From Ilex aquifolium (taxonomy: Eukaryota > Streptophyta > Magnoliopsida > Aquifoliales > Aquifoliaceae): DNA of 64,000 nt. Below are positions 1 through 11,207 of this stretch, in pieces. Made by a program: the position numbers and the translations under genes. Within the stretch, counting starts at the first letter, position 1, and every line of letters begins with the position of its first letter. The stretch is from contig OX637394.1 in the NCBI GenBank assembly GCA_951799425.1, positions 47,991,142 through 48,055,141 on the forward strand, read 5' to 3'. The notes beneath the pieces are model-generated. The model was given only the letters and a program-made list of their open reading frames with translations. It was not told the DNA's origin and searched no databases.

Positions 1-359
1 TATATGTCCTGCGCACTGGGCTACAAAACAAGCCCAAGCCTCCGCTCCATGGACTAAGCCTCATTAATTTCCCATTAAGAACCACGCAACATTATTTCGG
101 GTTCATCCGGATCAACACAAACTAGACTCCACAAAGAAAACCCAACACACTAATTACCGGAAGATTATTGATCATCGATGATCTGTTCAATTACATCATG
201 ATTTGCATGCTACTAGTAAACATGAAGTGCAAAATAATTACGTATTCATTACTTGTACGTTATTTATCATATATATGTGTGGAGTAGTCATAACAAACGA
301 AGAATTAATATTTCTATATGAATAGGTTAGTTCTTGAATCCACAATTCTAATATGGGAT

Positions 360-2275
360 CACCACCTCCAAAGAGACATTTAGAGAAAACATGAAAGGAA
401 TGCAAAAGGTGATACAAAAGTTGGAACCGAACATGGAATGTCAAATTAAAGCAATAAATCAGGTATGCAATTCTTGTTTACTATTGATTTAGTCCTAGAT
501 TTTATTTATTTGTTGTTTCAATGACGTGTAATCTAATACGCATTACTTGGGAATTATAACGTATGCAGATATTTTGTTTTGTTTCGAGATAAATCATAAA
601 TATTTGGATCAAATATTGCACAAGCAGCAGTCAATAAAACAAATCCTGGTAATCTTATTTATAATTCATGAAACTCATTTAAATTATAGTATGCAGTCAA
701 TGAATGTTTATTTATTTATCAATTCATTAAAAAATATTTGTGCAGATGAATGGTGGATTCTTTGTGGCTCATGCGCTCCTAAATTTCAAAATATAGTTGT
801 TAAGGTGTTGAGTCAGACTACTTCATCATCCGATTGTGAGCGCAATTGGAGCACATGGAGTCTTATTCACACTAAGACTGAAAACAAGTTGAAATATGTT
901 AAACTGCAAAAACTTGTTTTCATTCATTATAACATGAAATTGAAGATTGGGCATACTATGCAAAACAACCAACAAGACATTGAAAACAGCTTTAATATTA
1001 TCAACCTGGATTACATTTTTCCTGAAGATGATCCACTTAATACATGGTTAGAAGAAAGGAAAGAACCATTAACTTTGGATGAATTCTTTTTGGTGAAGAT
1101 AATGATAATGAATACATACCTCGCTCTGAGTCACATGATGACCAAGGCTCTGATTCTAATCCTGCTCCGACCGAAAGCGATAATAGTGTAGTGACAATGA
1201 TGATGATAATGATGGTGGTGGTGGTGATGGGGGTCATCAATTTGTTACTCTAAGTGGATTTTATGATGAAAATCACGAGGGTAACTTTCCAATTCAGGGT
1301 GGGAATAGTGGTCATGGTTATAATTCACCGTAGGGGTGGCAATTGGGTCGTGTTGTATCGGGTTCGTGTCGTGTCGAACATTAGTCAACCCTAACCCAAC
1401 CCATTTAACTAATCGTGTCGTGTCGAGTTGACCTGTTTATTTTCGTGTCGTGTTCGTGTCCGTATTCGTGTCCGTATTCGTGTTGACCCACATAAACTTT
1501 GAATAAAAATTTAACGCTAAGATTTTATTTTCACTGAATTGAATCTCTCCTCATACTTTTTCTACAAACTAAAAATTAACTTAATAGTAATAATAATAAT
1601 AATAATAATGAGTAATAATATCTTTTTTATACAATAATTATGTCATTGTTTGATAAACAGTTACAAATAATTAATATTTTATTTCTATAATACTAATTAA
1701 ATATGTTAATCGTACATTGCGTAATTAAATTAAACATAAGAAGTAATGAAAAAAACAAGTCATCAGAACATGAAAATTCATACATGCAACGAAAAGGTCA
1801 GGTCAATCTCCTTCGAGTTAAAAACTTCGTGTTGACGGGTCAATTCAGGTTAAGCGGGTTGAACACGAACACGACCCATTAACACTTCGTGTTGACGGGT
1901 CGTGTCATACACGGGTTTGTACTAAAAAATAGTCAACTCAAACTCATTTATTCGTGTCGTGTTCGTGTCAAAAATTGTCACCCCTGATTCACCGTTTCGC
2001 GGGGAGCATGGGGATCCTAGACTTGTTGCTTATGATCCAAAATCTTATGGTCAACAATCAAGGCGGGAAAAAAAATCAAGCAAAAATAAGAAAAATTGGC
2101 ATGAATATGAAGATTTCTTATCTAGTATTATACAGAGTTTGAGTGATTTCACACTTAGTGATTCATCGTATGGTAGTGGTAACGAAAATTACCAATTATC
2201 AGGCTACCCAGGTGGAAATTATGTACCCTATCCCTATGGTTACCCTCCTCAAGCTATTTATCACCATGCTTAGCA
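360..2275 (+). pseudogene. hAT-family transposase, C-terminal remnant (split by an insertion)
   Basis: The best-preserved part is 747-960. It encodes a hAT C-terminal dimerisation domain: the EWW motif, then the stretch around VLSQTTSSSDCERNWS, then LVFIHYNMKL. These are hallmarks of plant hAT transposases, which form dimers through this region. The acidic C-terminal tail continues in shifted frames to about 1330. It resumes after the inserted element at 1987 and ends in a Ser/Gly/Tyr-rich tail with a stop near 2273. The stretch 360-463 may be an upstream exon. Frame changes after about 1085, the insertion at 1331-1986, and the lack of a BED finger or DDE core show that this copy cannot make an active enzyme. 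Confidence 0.8.
1331..1986. mobile_element. Non-autonomous hAT element (MITE) with 8-bp target duplication
   Basis: A 656-bp element starts TAGGGGTGGCAAT and ends ATTGTCACCCCTG, giving imperfect terminal inverted repeats that fit the hAT consensus YARNG. It is flanked by an identical 8-bp direct repeat, ATTCACCG, at 1323-1330 and 1987-1994, the target-duplication length of hAT elements. Inside, both ends carry repeated CGTGTCGTGT-type subterminal motifs. The middle is AT-rich with a (TAA)n tract near 1585-1620, and no transposase is encoded. A diverged relative lies at 58725-59145. Confidence 0.88.
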
Positions 2276-3180
2276 GTTAGCACTACCCTCCCAATTTACC
2301 TCCCCAAGATGAATCCTCAGGGCCTTAGGTCCTTCCAACTATTTGACATTGCATACATATGAAGAGCAAAAACGACAAGATGGAGTTGAAGTTGGATCAT
2401 TTACTTATATGTTACCCACGGGACGGAGTGATGATAGTGGAATTAACCAAGATCAATCTCAATCTTAATATTTGGATCCTCCACGCCGCTTTTTTTGGTG
2501 GTGAGACTGTTCAGAGGTAGTATTATTACTTTTCTCTCTTGAATTGTATTGTAGAATGCTAAAAATCAATATGGTTCTATGAACATGCTTCATTTAATAA
2601 ATTGTTACATTTACAATTATGCATCTCATTTGTTTAATTTATGTTAATGAAAATGATGTTTAATCTCACTGCATGGTGACTTAAAAAAATATTATAAATA
2701 CTTTTATGGTGTCATTTTCATGTTTATGATACAATAAAATGCACTAAAAATCACTAAACACTAATATTTGCATGATTTTCGAGTTAAAACATGTAAATAT
2801 TCATATTCTATGGGGGTTGTGAATTGAAAAAAAAAAAAATCACGCCTCTAGTTTTTGTTACCGTTACGTAACGCCCGTTTCACCCCGCATCCGTTACACA
2901 ATTATCGTTACTATTACGGTGGCCGTTACCGTTATTCATTACCATGGTCTTTATGCATTTAATGTTAAATTTAACAATTGCATTCCAGGTTTAATCTGCA
3001 TTTCATCCATGTATGTATATTTAGTTGCATTTAAATATGTATCACATATCGTACATAGTAACAACTATTGTGATCAAGTAGAAAATTAGAATGTGAGGCT
3101 TCTAATTTTCTGCATCTAACAGTACGCATGTTCTGTGGAAACCAAGGTTCATGCACTACGCACCCTCATTATGTAAGTAT
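2276..3180. other. Non-coding tail of the hAT remnant with clustered subterminal-type motifs
   Basis: No gene is seen. At 2855-2950 the motif CCGTTAC and its variants recur many times in both orientations, including the palindrome GTTACGTAAC. Such clusters are typical of transposase-binding subterminal regions of hAT-like elements. I could not pair this end with a matching left terminus. Confidence 0.4.
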
Positions 3181-3432
3181 GAACATTTCTAGCTTTATCT
3201 TACTCATCCAAGAAGCCATCATACCTTTCCTTTCTGACGAAGTAGGCAAATTGTAAAGAAGATTGACAATCGACGGTCCCTCCTGATGTTCCCAGTTTGG
3301 GTGTTCTGTTCAAAATGCTAATAAGTTTGTCTAAACTTTCATTCGAGTTCTGAAGTCATCTGGATTGATGAACCGCCTATGATGCTCTTCCAAGGTTGAC
3401 AAAAGGAAGAATCTGACAGCAGAGAGCCTTGA

Positions 3433-4479
3433 TCAGCTCATATGGGATTCAAACCACTCAAATATTTGGTCAGACTGTAAGCTAGTCATTTCATGATATG
3501 AAAATGCAAGATTCAGTTCCTCCTGAATGTGATTGACCAGAGACTTATTTGCCAAATGAATCTTGCTCTGCTTGAGAGCTGCTTTCCACGGTGTTGCACG
3601 CCCATCCTTCATCATATAGCCATTCTTGTCAATGAAGCCCTTGTCCTGTAATAGATTAAACAGCTTCACTGAGATAGAATGATCAAGGCCTGGAATCCTG
3701 TAAGCTAAGAAATTATGTGACAAGGGGAATTCCATGCATTTAATCTCTGCAGTATCGATGTCTTTATCCTTTAGGATTCTCATATTTTCGTCTATCTTCT
3801 GCTTCCTAGTTTCATCTTTGGGCATGTGCACAAAAAGGGTAGGCGGATAGTCCTTTGTAATATCCATCTGATCAAAAAACCCTTCAGCAATCATTATCGT
3901 AATGCTGCTAAATCTTAAATCCGTGGCAAGCACAGAAACAAAGTTCCCACCAGAGGAGGCCCCCAAAGCTACAAGAGGCAGCTTCTCAAGCTTATGTTTC
4001 TCAACCCACCAATTGATAATTCCTTTAACAAGTAATCTTTCCTTCCCAAATGACCAGCACCTCCCTCTACTTGAAACAGTAATTACCGCGAAATTCCGAG
4101 TAAGAGCATGAAGAACAATTAGTCTATCTTCAGGCATACCAACACAATTCAGGCACTTAGGAGATCTATCCCAAAAATTAACAGCTTTGTTATTGCACCC
4201 ATGCGCAAGAAAGAGAACTGCCTTAGGCGAATCGGGTATTTGCCATATCACATCTGTTCCATTCATAAACTCCGCAGTTGGATCAAACTTAACCAAAGAC
4301 TCAAACCTATTCCATTTTAGCTTCATGAGCCCATATGAAGAACTGGGTTTTTCTATGTTGTCGCGAGAATATAACATTGTAGCTACAAAGATCAGAGTCA
4401 AAAATATGAGCACAACTGCAACTTGACCGTTCCGAGTACCAATCCATGACTTAGGTAACATGTTCTCACGCCTGGACAT
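3433..4479 (-). CDS. Membrane-anchored alpha/beta-hydrolase superfamily protein
   Basis: A single coding exon gives 348 aa from the ATG at 4479 (MSRRENMLPKSW...). I chose this start because a splice acceptor (TTTCAG) sits directly before it; the in-frame ATG further upstream at 4605 lies in what looks like a 5'-UTR intron. Residues 19-37 form one transmembrane segment, so the protein is probably a type II membrane protein with the enzyme domain on the far side. The hydrolase fold shows an HG oxyanion-type motif at residues 93-94 and a nucleophile elbow GASSGG at 173-178, with Ser175 as the likely nucleophile. Asp221 and His255 are candidate triad partners. The frame is intact throughout. It resembles uncharacterised plant alpha/beta hydrolases and the substrate is unknown. 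It is transcribed divergently from PP5. Confidence 0.85.
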   Translation of the reverse strand: MSRRENMLPKSWIGTRNGQVAVVLIFLTLIFVATMLYSRDNIEKPSSSYGLMKLKWNRFESLVKFDPTAEFMNGTDVIWQIPDSPKAVLFLAHGCNNKAVNFWDRSPKCLNCVGMPEDRLIVLHALTRNFAVITVSSRGRCWSFGKERLLVKGIINWWVEKHKLEKLPLVALGASSGGNFVSVLATDLRFSSITIMIAEGFFDQMDITKDYPPTLFVHMPKDETRKQKIDENMRILKDKDIDTAEIKCMEFPLSHNFLAYRIPGLDHSISVKLFNLLQDKGFIDKNGYMMKDGRATPWKAALKQSKIHLANKSLVNHIQEELNLAFSYHEMTSLQSDQIFEWFESHMS

Positions 4480-4991
4480 TGCTGAAATCTTTGGAAAAAA
4501 AAAAAAACTTAGAATTAAATTTACTCTACATTGTTTAACAGCGACAAAATGGAGAACTATAAGTAATGAACTTATTGAATATCGACCGAGTTCAAAGAAT
4601 ATCAACCAAACAATCAGATTTGCAATTAAAGTGAATTCACATATTTTACTGTCGTTTGTAAGATTACCTCATTAAACATCAAATCCATCACATCATAAAG
4701 TGTTCTGATGCATAAATCTGTGCGTGTGAAGTTAAATCAAGTGATATAAATAGGGCAAGAAAATACCTGAAGCAATTGGTGAGAGAGAAATTTCAGAAAC
4801 CCGCGATCCAGATAAAAGAAATAAAAGGGTTCACAAGCTTGGTAGCTTCGGTTTTCAATTAGCAGAGAATAACATTAACTGCACGCGCCAATACGCTCGT
4901 GGGCTTCCAAATGTCTTTTGATAAGCAGGGTTTTCCAAAAGATCCAATCAGAAGAAGAAGAGAGAATTACACCAAACCTCTTATTTATGAT
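4480..4991 (-). promoter_or_regulatory. 5' UTR, UTR intron and core promoter of the hydrolase gene
   Basis: Read on the minus strand, a donor site CAG|GTATTT lies at about 4768 and the acceptor TTTCAG ends two bases before the start codon, so an intron of about 285 bp probably splits the 5' UTR. A TATA-like ATAAATAA lies at about 4980-4988, giving an expected transcript start near 4950. The upstream edge of this promoter directly abuts the foldback-type repeat at 4985-5470. The splice sites are inferred by eye. Confidence 0.5.
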
Positions 4992-5470
4992 ATTTGAAAT
5001 ATTACATTCAAGTCCCTTAAACTTTGTATGTACTTAACACTTAAACTTTTTCGTTAAATGTCCGTTAATAAATTATATTCAGATTCTCTGAAATTTATAG
5101 GCGTATAATAGTTAGACCTCTCAAATTTAAAATGTTATACTTAGACTAAAAATATTTTAATTAAAGATAAAATATCAAATATTTTTAATTTTATAACCAA
5201 AATTCATATTCTATTGTATCATTTTATTGAAATAAAATTAAAAATAAAAAGTCAATTTTTTCTTAAAAAATCGTAATTAGTATACAATTATGCTATGTAT
5301 TGGAATAAAATGAAAAAAATCAAATAAATAGTCAAAGTCATTCATAATAGAACATGAATTTTGCAACTAAAATTCATGTTCTATTATATCATTTATTGAA
5401 ATAAGATCAAAAATAAAAATACAATTTTTTAAAAAAATTATAATTAATATATAATTATACTATCTTAAGA
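4985..5470. repeat. Partial (one-arm) copy of the foldback element seen at 54045-55080
   Basis: The order of motifs GATATTTGAAATATTAC, CGTATAATA.TTAGAC, AAAATGTTATA.TTAGACTAAAAAT and two ATAGAACATGAATTTT-type blocks matches one arm of the long inverted-repeat element at 54.0-55.1 kb. No opposite arm is found here, so this is a truncated copy. Confidence 0.65.
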
Positions 5471-6598
5471 TGTTGAGAAGATGAGACTTATACTTCTTAG
5501 TACTTAACTTTTAAATGTTCCTAGTCATGAGATTACTGTGTGGGCACTATGTAATCAGGATAGACTAGCATATAATATGTTTACTAATATTTGATATGAG
5601 GTGACTCATCTAAGTCACTAGTATAGGAACATTGAAACAAGTGTGTAGGTGCTTATTAGAGAATAAGTACATTGAACGTGACCATTGATTAGCGTAAGAT
5701 TTTTCATATAAGTCTTTACATATATGTCAATGTTAAATCATGAAGTTATAGTTATGCAACTGATCCTTAGACTTGAGACATTATAGTTGTCTTATGCATG
5801 AACTTCTATACTTTAATTATACAACATATTCATATATTAACTATATAATTTGGATATGTATTGTTGGACATAGTTAGACATGCATGGAGACTTATGAGTG
5901 TACAACATGAAATCTATCACCCTTAATAAATAAAAAGATAATGTCCTATGTGATATTCTAGTATATGACTCAAGTAGTCATTGGGTAAGGCATAATGATA
6001 ATTAGAGAAAAAAAAGTTTTTAATTGATCATTAAGAGTCAAAGTCCTAAAATCGAATACATAAGATTGAGTTAGATGTTTGACAGTAATTCCATATCCTA
6101 GTAATTCAATTAGGCAATTATGTGATAGAATGATTGAATTGTATGGTAACTGTAAATTGAATGAGTTATTTACCTATTTCGTGCTATCTGGAAGTTGATC
6201 ATGATATGATGCTAGGTGTCACTCATGATTAGTAGAAGTCTGAATAACGAAATTAATATAAATATGTTAATTGTTATTCATAAAAGGGAGAGTTAAAAGA
6301 GCTATAATTCAAACTAAATTAAAAAGAGTTATAATTTGATATGCTACTTATAGTTAATATCAAATACCTACAACCGAATATGCTTGAACCTATAAGGTCA
6401 CACACAATATAATTAATTAAAAACTAAAGGATAAATGAGATAAAACCAATTAATAGTTAATTGGGGTGAAAACCTAATTAAGGGTTAATTAGGAACTTTA
6501 TTACACATAATGATTAATAAATGAGTTATATGTAATTATAAGATAATTGCAACTAGACCCAAACTAAGATTAGAGTCTTTTAAGGCTCCAGCATAAGA
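5471..6598. other. AT-rich intergenic DNA, probably transposon-derived
   Basis: No open reading frame of note and no recognisable protein signature. It has the look of decayed non-coding transposon DNA but I cannot assign a family. It ends at the target duplication of the gypsy element. Confidence 0.3.
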
Positions 6599-6603
6599 AG
6601 AAC

Positions 6604-7465
6604 TGATGATGCACAAATTGGTCTTCGTGCAAGATCAACAGTCAAGTATATGAACAAGTGTAATGAATGAGCAATAAATAGGCAATCAATGACATATCAA
6701 TGGCAAAATAGTAAATATAGAGTCAACACAAAGACATATAGTGGTTCGGTCCGGGTGACTTACTCCATTCTCGGGATCGGCAGCGGTGGCCGGAGATCTT
6801 TATTGAATAAGAGTCACCGGAGAGTTACAGTGCTTTGAGAGAGAGAGAGAGAGAAAAAGAGCAATGTGTAGAGGTATGTGAGGTATTGGAGGCATCAAGG
6901 GTGTTGTCCAGATCATGGCCTCTATGTGGAGAGGGCTTACATTATATAGGCTTAGTAAGGCGGTGAGTTGAGGCGGTCACCACTATTTTGGTAAGTACAA
7001 CTAAGGTAGGACTCGACCACTTTGGTAAGTATAATAATGGTAGGACTAGATCTCCGTGCGTATCCCGATATTATCTCCCTCGTGCTCCTATTCCGTCGGA
7101 GAAGGATCTTGAGCTGGGTCGGACTTCGAGTTTGAGTGGCGAAGTCAAGAGGACAAAGGAGGAAAAGACAAGGAGGGCCACACCATGGGCGGCGACGCCT
7201 AAGCTGGGTGGCCTCCCATGGGCGGCGCCCCCTTGGTCCTTGTTGGCTTTGGCTTGAGTTCCTTTTAACTCTGTATTGATTTACGGCCGTATTTCTAATT
7301 TTCCTTTATGCCCTCCGTAATTTGGACTTCCCTTTATGCCCTCTGTAATCTGGACTTCCCTTTATGCCCTTCGTAATTTGGGCTATTCAGCTCCGAATGG
7401 GATTTCCTTTGGGCTTTCTCGGTCCGTTCAAGTTGGGCTCGGCCCAGTCAAATTTGGACTCGTCA
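6604..7465 (-). repeat. 3' LTR of the TR-GAG element
   Basis: 862 bp, starting TGATGATGCAC and ending GGACTCGTCA on the plus strand (TG...CA on both strands). It matches the LTR at 11208-12077 almost throughout. It contains a GA microsatellite near 6838-6854 and GGGCGGCG-rich blocks near 7190-7230. Confidence 0.9.
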
Positions 7466-7475
7466 TTTGCCCCCC
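7466..7475 (-). other. Polypurine tract of the TR-GAG element
   Basis: On the minus strand the sequence GGGGGGCAAA directly precedes the 3' LTR. This is the position and composition of a plus-strand primer for reverse transcription. Confidence 0.7.
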
Positions 7476-7599
7476 ATGCTCCAAGCTTTTTACTTCTGTG
7501 GGAGGAAAATGTTGTGGGCATAAACTCCGTCTTCGCTTGAATAGGCGTTTCCTTGCTCTCCACGAAACTTCTTCGTTCTCGTTCCCGATGAATTTATTG

Positions 7600-8010
7600 G
7601 TCTCGAATTTTTTTTTTTCTTGTCTTGGGCGTGGGCCCTCCTTCTTTTTGTTTTTTTTCTTTCTTCCTTTCTTGGCTTGCTTGGGCGCTGGCATCCTTGT
7701 CCTTTTTTCTTTTTTTTTTTTCTTTCTTGGTCTTCCCTGGGCGCTGGACTTATGGCCTCCTCTTTTTTTTTTGTCTTTTTCTTTGCTTGGGCTTGGGCGC
7801 CGCCCTTCTGTCTCTCTTTTTTTTCTTTTCTCTTCTTTCTTCTTGGGCGCCGCCTCCTTCTTCTATTCTTTTTTTTTTCTTTCCCTTGGGCTTGGGCGCC
7901 GCCTCCTGCACACCTTTCTTTTTTTATTTTTTATTTTTATTTATTTTTTGGGCTTGGGCGCCGCCTCCCTTGTCCTCTCCCTTTCTTTTTTGATGCAAAG
8001 TGAGGAGGGA
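7600..8010. repeat. Interspersed homopyrimidine / GGGCGCCGCC repeat array
   Basis: Five or more units alternate a T/C-rich tract (runs of 8-12 T) with a GC-rich block such as CTTGGGCGCCGCCTCC. The array lies in the pol-less 3' part of the TR-GAG element. Long open frames across it are composition artefacts. Confidence 0.8.
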
Positions 8011-8759
8011 CTTTGGCGAGGAGTCCATGGGCAGTGTGGGCAACGCCCTGTCACATACTGGCGGCTTGGGTCTTGCACTAGGCGGTCGTGAAGGTGAGAT
8101 GGGAGACTGGGCGAGATGGGAGGACCCATCCCCATGGGCGACGCCAGTGCCTTGCTGGGCGGCGTCTTCTTTGCTGTGGACCCCTATATGGTATAAAATG
8201 TAGAGGGAGACTTGGTGGGTGGCGCCAGCTTGACAGGCGAGGCAGGAGTATTGCAGATAGTTTTGGACGACACCAAGAGGTTGGCAGGGCGACTTGGGCG
8301 ACACCTTGAGCCTTACTATGGGCGGCGCCTCTCTGGTGCTTGGCCATTAGCTGACTTTGTCTCTGATTACAGGCGTCTTGTTGATAGGACGATGATAGAG
8401 ACTCCCTGTGCTTTTAGGATGGTGTCTTCTCCTCCTCCCAAGAGGGCGAGGTTTGATGCCCCCAGTGCTTCTCAGTTAAGGTCCGATGGCTAGATTGATT
8501 CCTGGGAGAAGGGACCTGGTGGTGCCCCCATTCTTTCCCAGACTGTGGCTCACATGTGTACCAGAGCTAGCTGTTGTACTACTGTAGGAGTTGAGACTCC
8601 AGTGCGGTCTTGCTACGGGGACTGCAGCTTGAGCTTCAAAAGTGTGTCTGACAAAAATAATGTTATCCCAATATTAAAATATTTAACATGATTACCTGGA
8701 GAGAGAGACAGACTATTTGCATGAGAGCAAAGTCATTGTAGACGTCCCGTGGGAGGGCC

Positions 8760-9185
8760 GCATGAGCTGAGGCTGAGCTACTTTTAGTCTCGGAGGATAG
8801 CTGTCGTGACAGACTACATAGGCCGAGCTACGTATAGTCTCGGGAGATGGCTGTCGTGGCAGAGGCTTACTAGGTGACTACTTGCGCGAGAGCAGAGTCA
8901 TAGGCCGAACTACGTATAGTCTCGGGAGATGGCTGCCATAGCAGAGGTGACTATTTGCGCGAGAGCAGAGTCATAGAGGCCGAGCTACGTATAGTCTCGG
9001 GAGATGGCTGCCGTAGCAGAGGTGACTATTTGCGCGAGAGCAGAGTCATAGAGGCCGAGCTACGTATAGTCTCGGGAGATGGCTGCCGTAGCAGAGGCTT
9101 ACTAGGTGACTACTTGCGCGAGAATAGAGTCATAGGCCGAGCTACGTGTAGTATCGGGAGATGGCTGCCGTAGCAGATGCTCATT
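8760..9185. repeat. Tandem array of units of roughly 75-95 bp inside the TR-GAG element
   Basis: About five to six copies share the blocks GGCCGAGCTACGTATAGT, CTCGGGAGATGGCTGCCGTA and GCGCGAGAGCAGAGTCATAG. Two middle copies are almost identical; flanking copies carry an extra CTTACTAGGTGACTA block. Recent internal duplication is implied. Confidence 0.85.
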
Positions 9186-9605
9186 CCATTGAGATGGAGA
9201 TGAGGAAGTCGCTGAGGAGCTGGGCAGCTGAGGTGCTGACATCATTGGAGGCGCCCAAGGTGGAGAGGGCGAGACCCTTTGTCTGGGCGGTATAATGGGG
9301 GGAGCCCAAGGTGGAGAGGGCGAGACCCCTCGTCTGAGTGCCTGCTGCTGGGTGCCTGGTGATGAGCGCCATTTGTCTTTTTGTCTACCTTGTTGTGTCA
9401 TGTTCTGACTTTTGTAAGCTATTTGTAAATTTTAGGAAGACAAAACAATTCTGGACACAAAAATCTCCGCATAATTTTATTTCATAAAATAACAAATAAC
9501 AAGATAAATCAACTAATAAAGGATAGATAAAATCTTCAGGTGCTCGGTGTCCCGTAGGTGGGACAAGAATTTTCTGGTGAAGTTGGAGTCACCTCCTTCT
9601 AGCCC

Positions 9606-11148
9606 TTAGGCGATCGTCTGGATTTCTCCGAGGGGTTGTTGGCGTTCTCTGTCATCCTGATCCCGACCAGGTGGCGGGACTTGTCTTCTGCCAGCAACGT
9701 ATTGCCTCAAGTGGCCACGCTGTATTAGCTCCTCAATCTGCCTTTTTAGATCAAAGCAGTCGTCAGTATCGTGGTCATGGTCGCGATGGAAGCGACAGTA
9801 CCTGTTGGGATTTCTGCGGTTTGGGGCAGACTTCATTTTTTCGGGCCAGCGGAGTGTGGGGTCATCCTGTATCTGGAATAGGATGTACTTCACCGAGGCA
9901 TTGAGTGGCGTGAGAACTTGCCGCTCTCTCAGAGGTGGGGGACCAAGACGGTCATTGACAGAGATTTTCTATGTCCTATTTCTTTTGCTCTCTACCTCCC
10001 ACTTGTCTTCGCGGGTGTCCTTCCTTTTCTCCCCACCTCGGGAGGGCTCACCTCGACGGGCCTTGGTGACGTCCTCGGCATTCATATACTTCTGGGCCCT
10101 TGACAGCAGCTCGGGCATGCTGGAGGGCGGCTTCTTGAGGACAGAAAACATAAAACTGGAGGTGCGAAGGCCAGCGATGAAGGCGGCCAGGGCTACCTTG
10201 TCATATGGCTCCTCAATCTGGAGGACCTCCTCGTTGAAACGAGCGAGGTAGTCTCTAAGACTTTCATCCCTGTCCTGCTTGATAGTGAGCAGGTGGGTCA
10301 CGGGCTTCTGATGCCGGCGTCCCCCAATGAAGTGGGAGACGAATGATCTACTTAGTTCTACGAAAGATTGAATGGAGAAGGGCTTGATCTTTGCAAACCA
10401 TTGGCGAGCAGACCCCTTCAAGGTGGTAGGGAAAACTCTACACATAATCTCTTCAGGCACGTTGTGGGGTTGAATGAGAGATTTGTATGTGTCAAGGTGG
10501 TCGAGGGGGTCCTTGGTACCGTCGAAGATCTCGATGGTAGGCATATTGAACTTCGAGAGTAGGGGATAGTTAACTATATTAGCAATGAAGGGTGTATCAG
10601 TGCGTCTTACCAGGTAGTCCACGGTTTTCAGGCGCCTGTGCCTTGATGGCGTTGAGGGCATCACCGAGTTGGTTTTGTACCTCCTTGATTTTCTCGTTCC
10701 AGTGGTTGGAGACATCCTCTGTCGGGTGGTGGTACTGGTTTTCATGGTCACCATACTGGCTCTCACCTTCGTCCTCCTGTGTAAGTACATGAGGATGGAC
10801 TGCTGGACGAGGGGCACCCGGGCGTGGTCCTGGGGCGCTCTAGCGAGAGACCCCATGGCGGGGTGCTGCTTGGCGCCCTGAGTGAATAGGTTGTTGCTCA
10901 TCTCCTGTTGGAGGGAGTGAGGCTCTTCCCACAGGGTGAGGGGTGACACCTCCTTGGGCAAGCATCAATTGTATTATCTGTTGGTTTTGGTTTACCAACT
11001 GCTGCATGGTTTGTAGGAGCTGTTGCCCGACGACGGGAGTCGCTGTAGTAGATGGTTCCGAGGGTGCGAGGGGAGGCGGAGCCTCCTCCCGGTGAGCCAG
11101 GTTGTTGTCCCCGGGTTGTTGAGACCTTGATCTAGTAGTAATTGCCAT
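9606..11148 (-). pseudogene. Ty3/gypsy gag (capsid and nucleocapsid) with frameshift and nonsense damage
   Basis: Gag forms the virus-like particle of an LTR retrotransposon. The N terminus starts MAITTRSRSQQ at 11148, followed by a Gln-rich linker. A change of frame near 10.85-10.96 kb leads into the Retrotrans_gag domain, recognisable by IEIFDGTKDPLDHLDTYK, GSARQWF and the region around LRDYLARFNEEVLQIE. A stop at 9969-9971 precedes the zinc-knuckle-like block RYCRFHRDHDHDTDDCFDLK near 9800, typical of plant gypsy (Tat/Athila-like) gag. Coding ends at the gag-protease boundary, exactly where pol should begin. Confidence 0.88.
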
Positions 11149-11185
11149 GGATTCAAAGAGCAAAGAAGTAGTAGAAACTTAGTCG

Positions 11186-11207
11186 ATTCCCACAGACGGC
11201 GTCAAAC
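11186..11207 (-). other. Primer-binding-site region of the TR-GAG element
   Basis: Directly inside the 5' LTR, the minus strand reads TTTGACGCCGTCTGTGGGAA, the position of the tRNA primer site. It resembles the GGCGCCGTCTGTGGGAA-type leader common in plant gypsy elements. I have not assigned the tRNA. Confidence 0.55.

Noticed and set aside
4460-4605. Longer N terminus for the hydrolase (in-frame ATG at 4605)
   Set aside because: The extra 42 residues cross a splice acceptor (TTTCAG) and a poly(T)/poly(A) intron-like tract. The start at 4479 gives a protein with a normal N-terminal anchor.
7336-8091. Long plus-strand frames (up to 251 codons) rich in Phe/Leu/Ser
   Set aside because: They lie in the T/C-rich repeat array and 3' LTR of a minus-strand retrotransposon; the length comes from composition, and no domain is visible.
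8955-9173. CRISPR-like array
   Set aside because: The repeats are contiguous tandem units of roughly 75-95 bp without unique spacers, in a plant retrotransposon.
9805-10251. Plus-strand frame of 148 codons opposite gag
   Set aside because: Antisense shadow of the gypsy gag, whose minus-strand translation has clear Retrotrans_gag and zinc-knuckle-like motifs.
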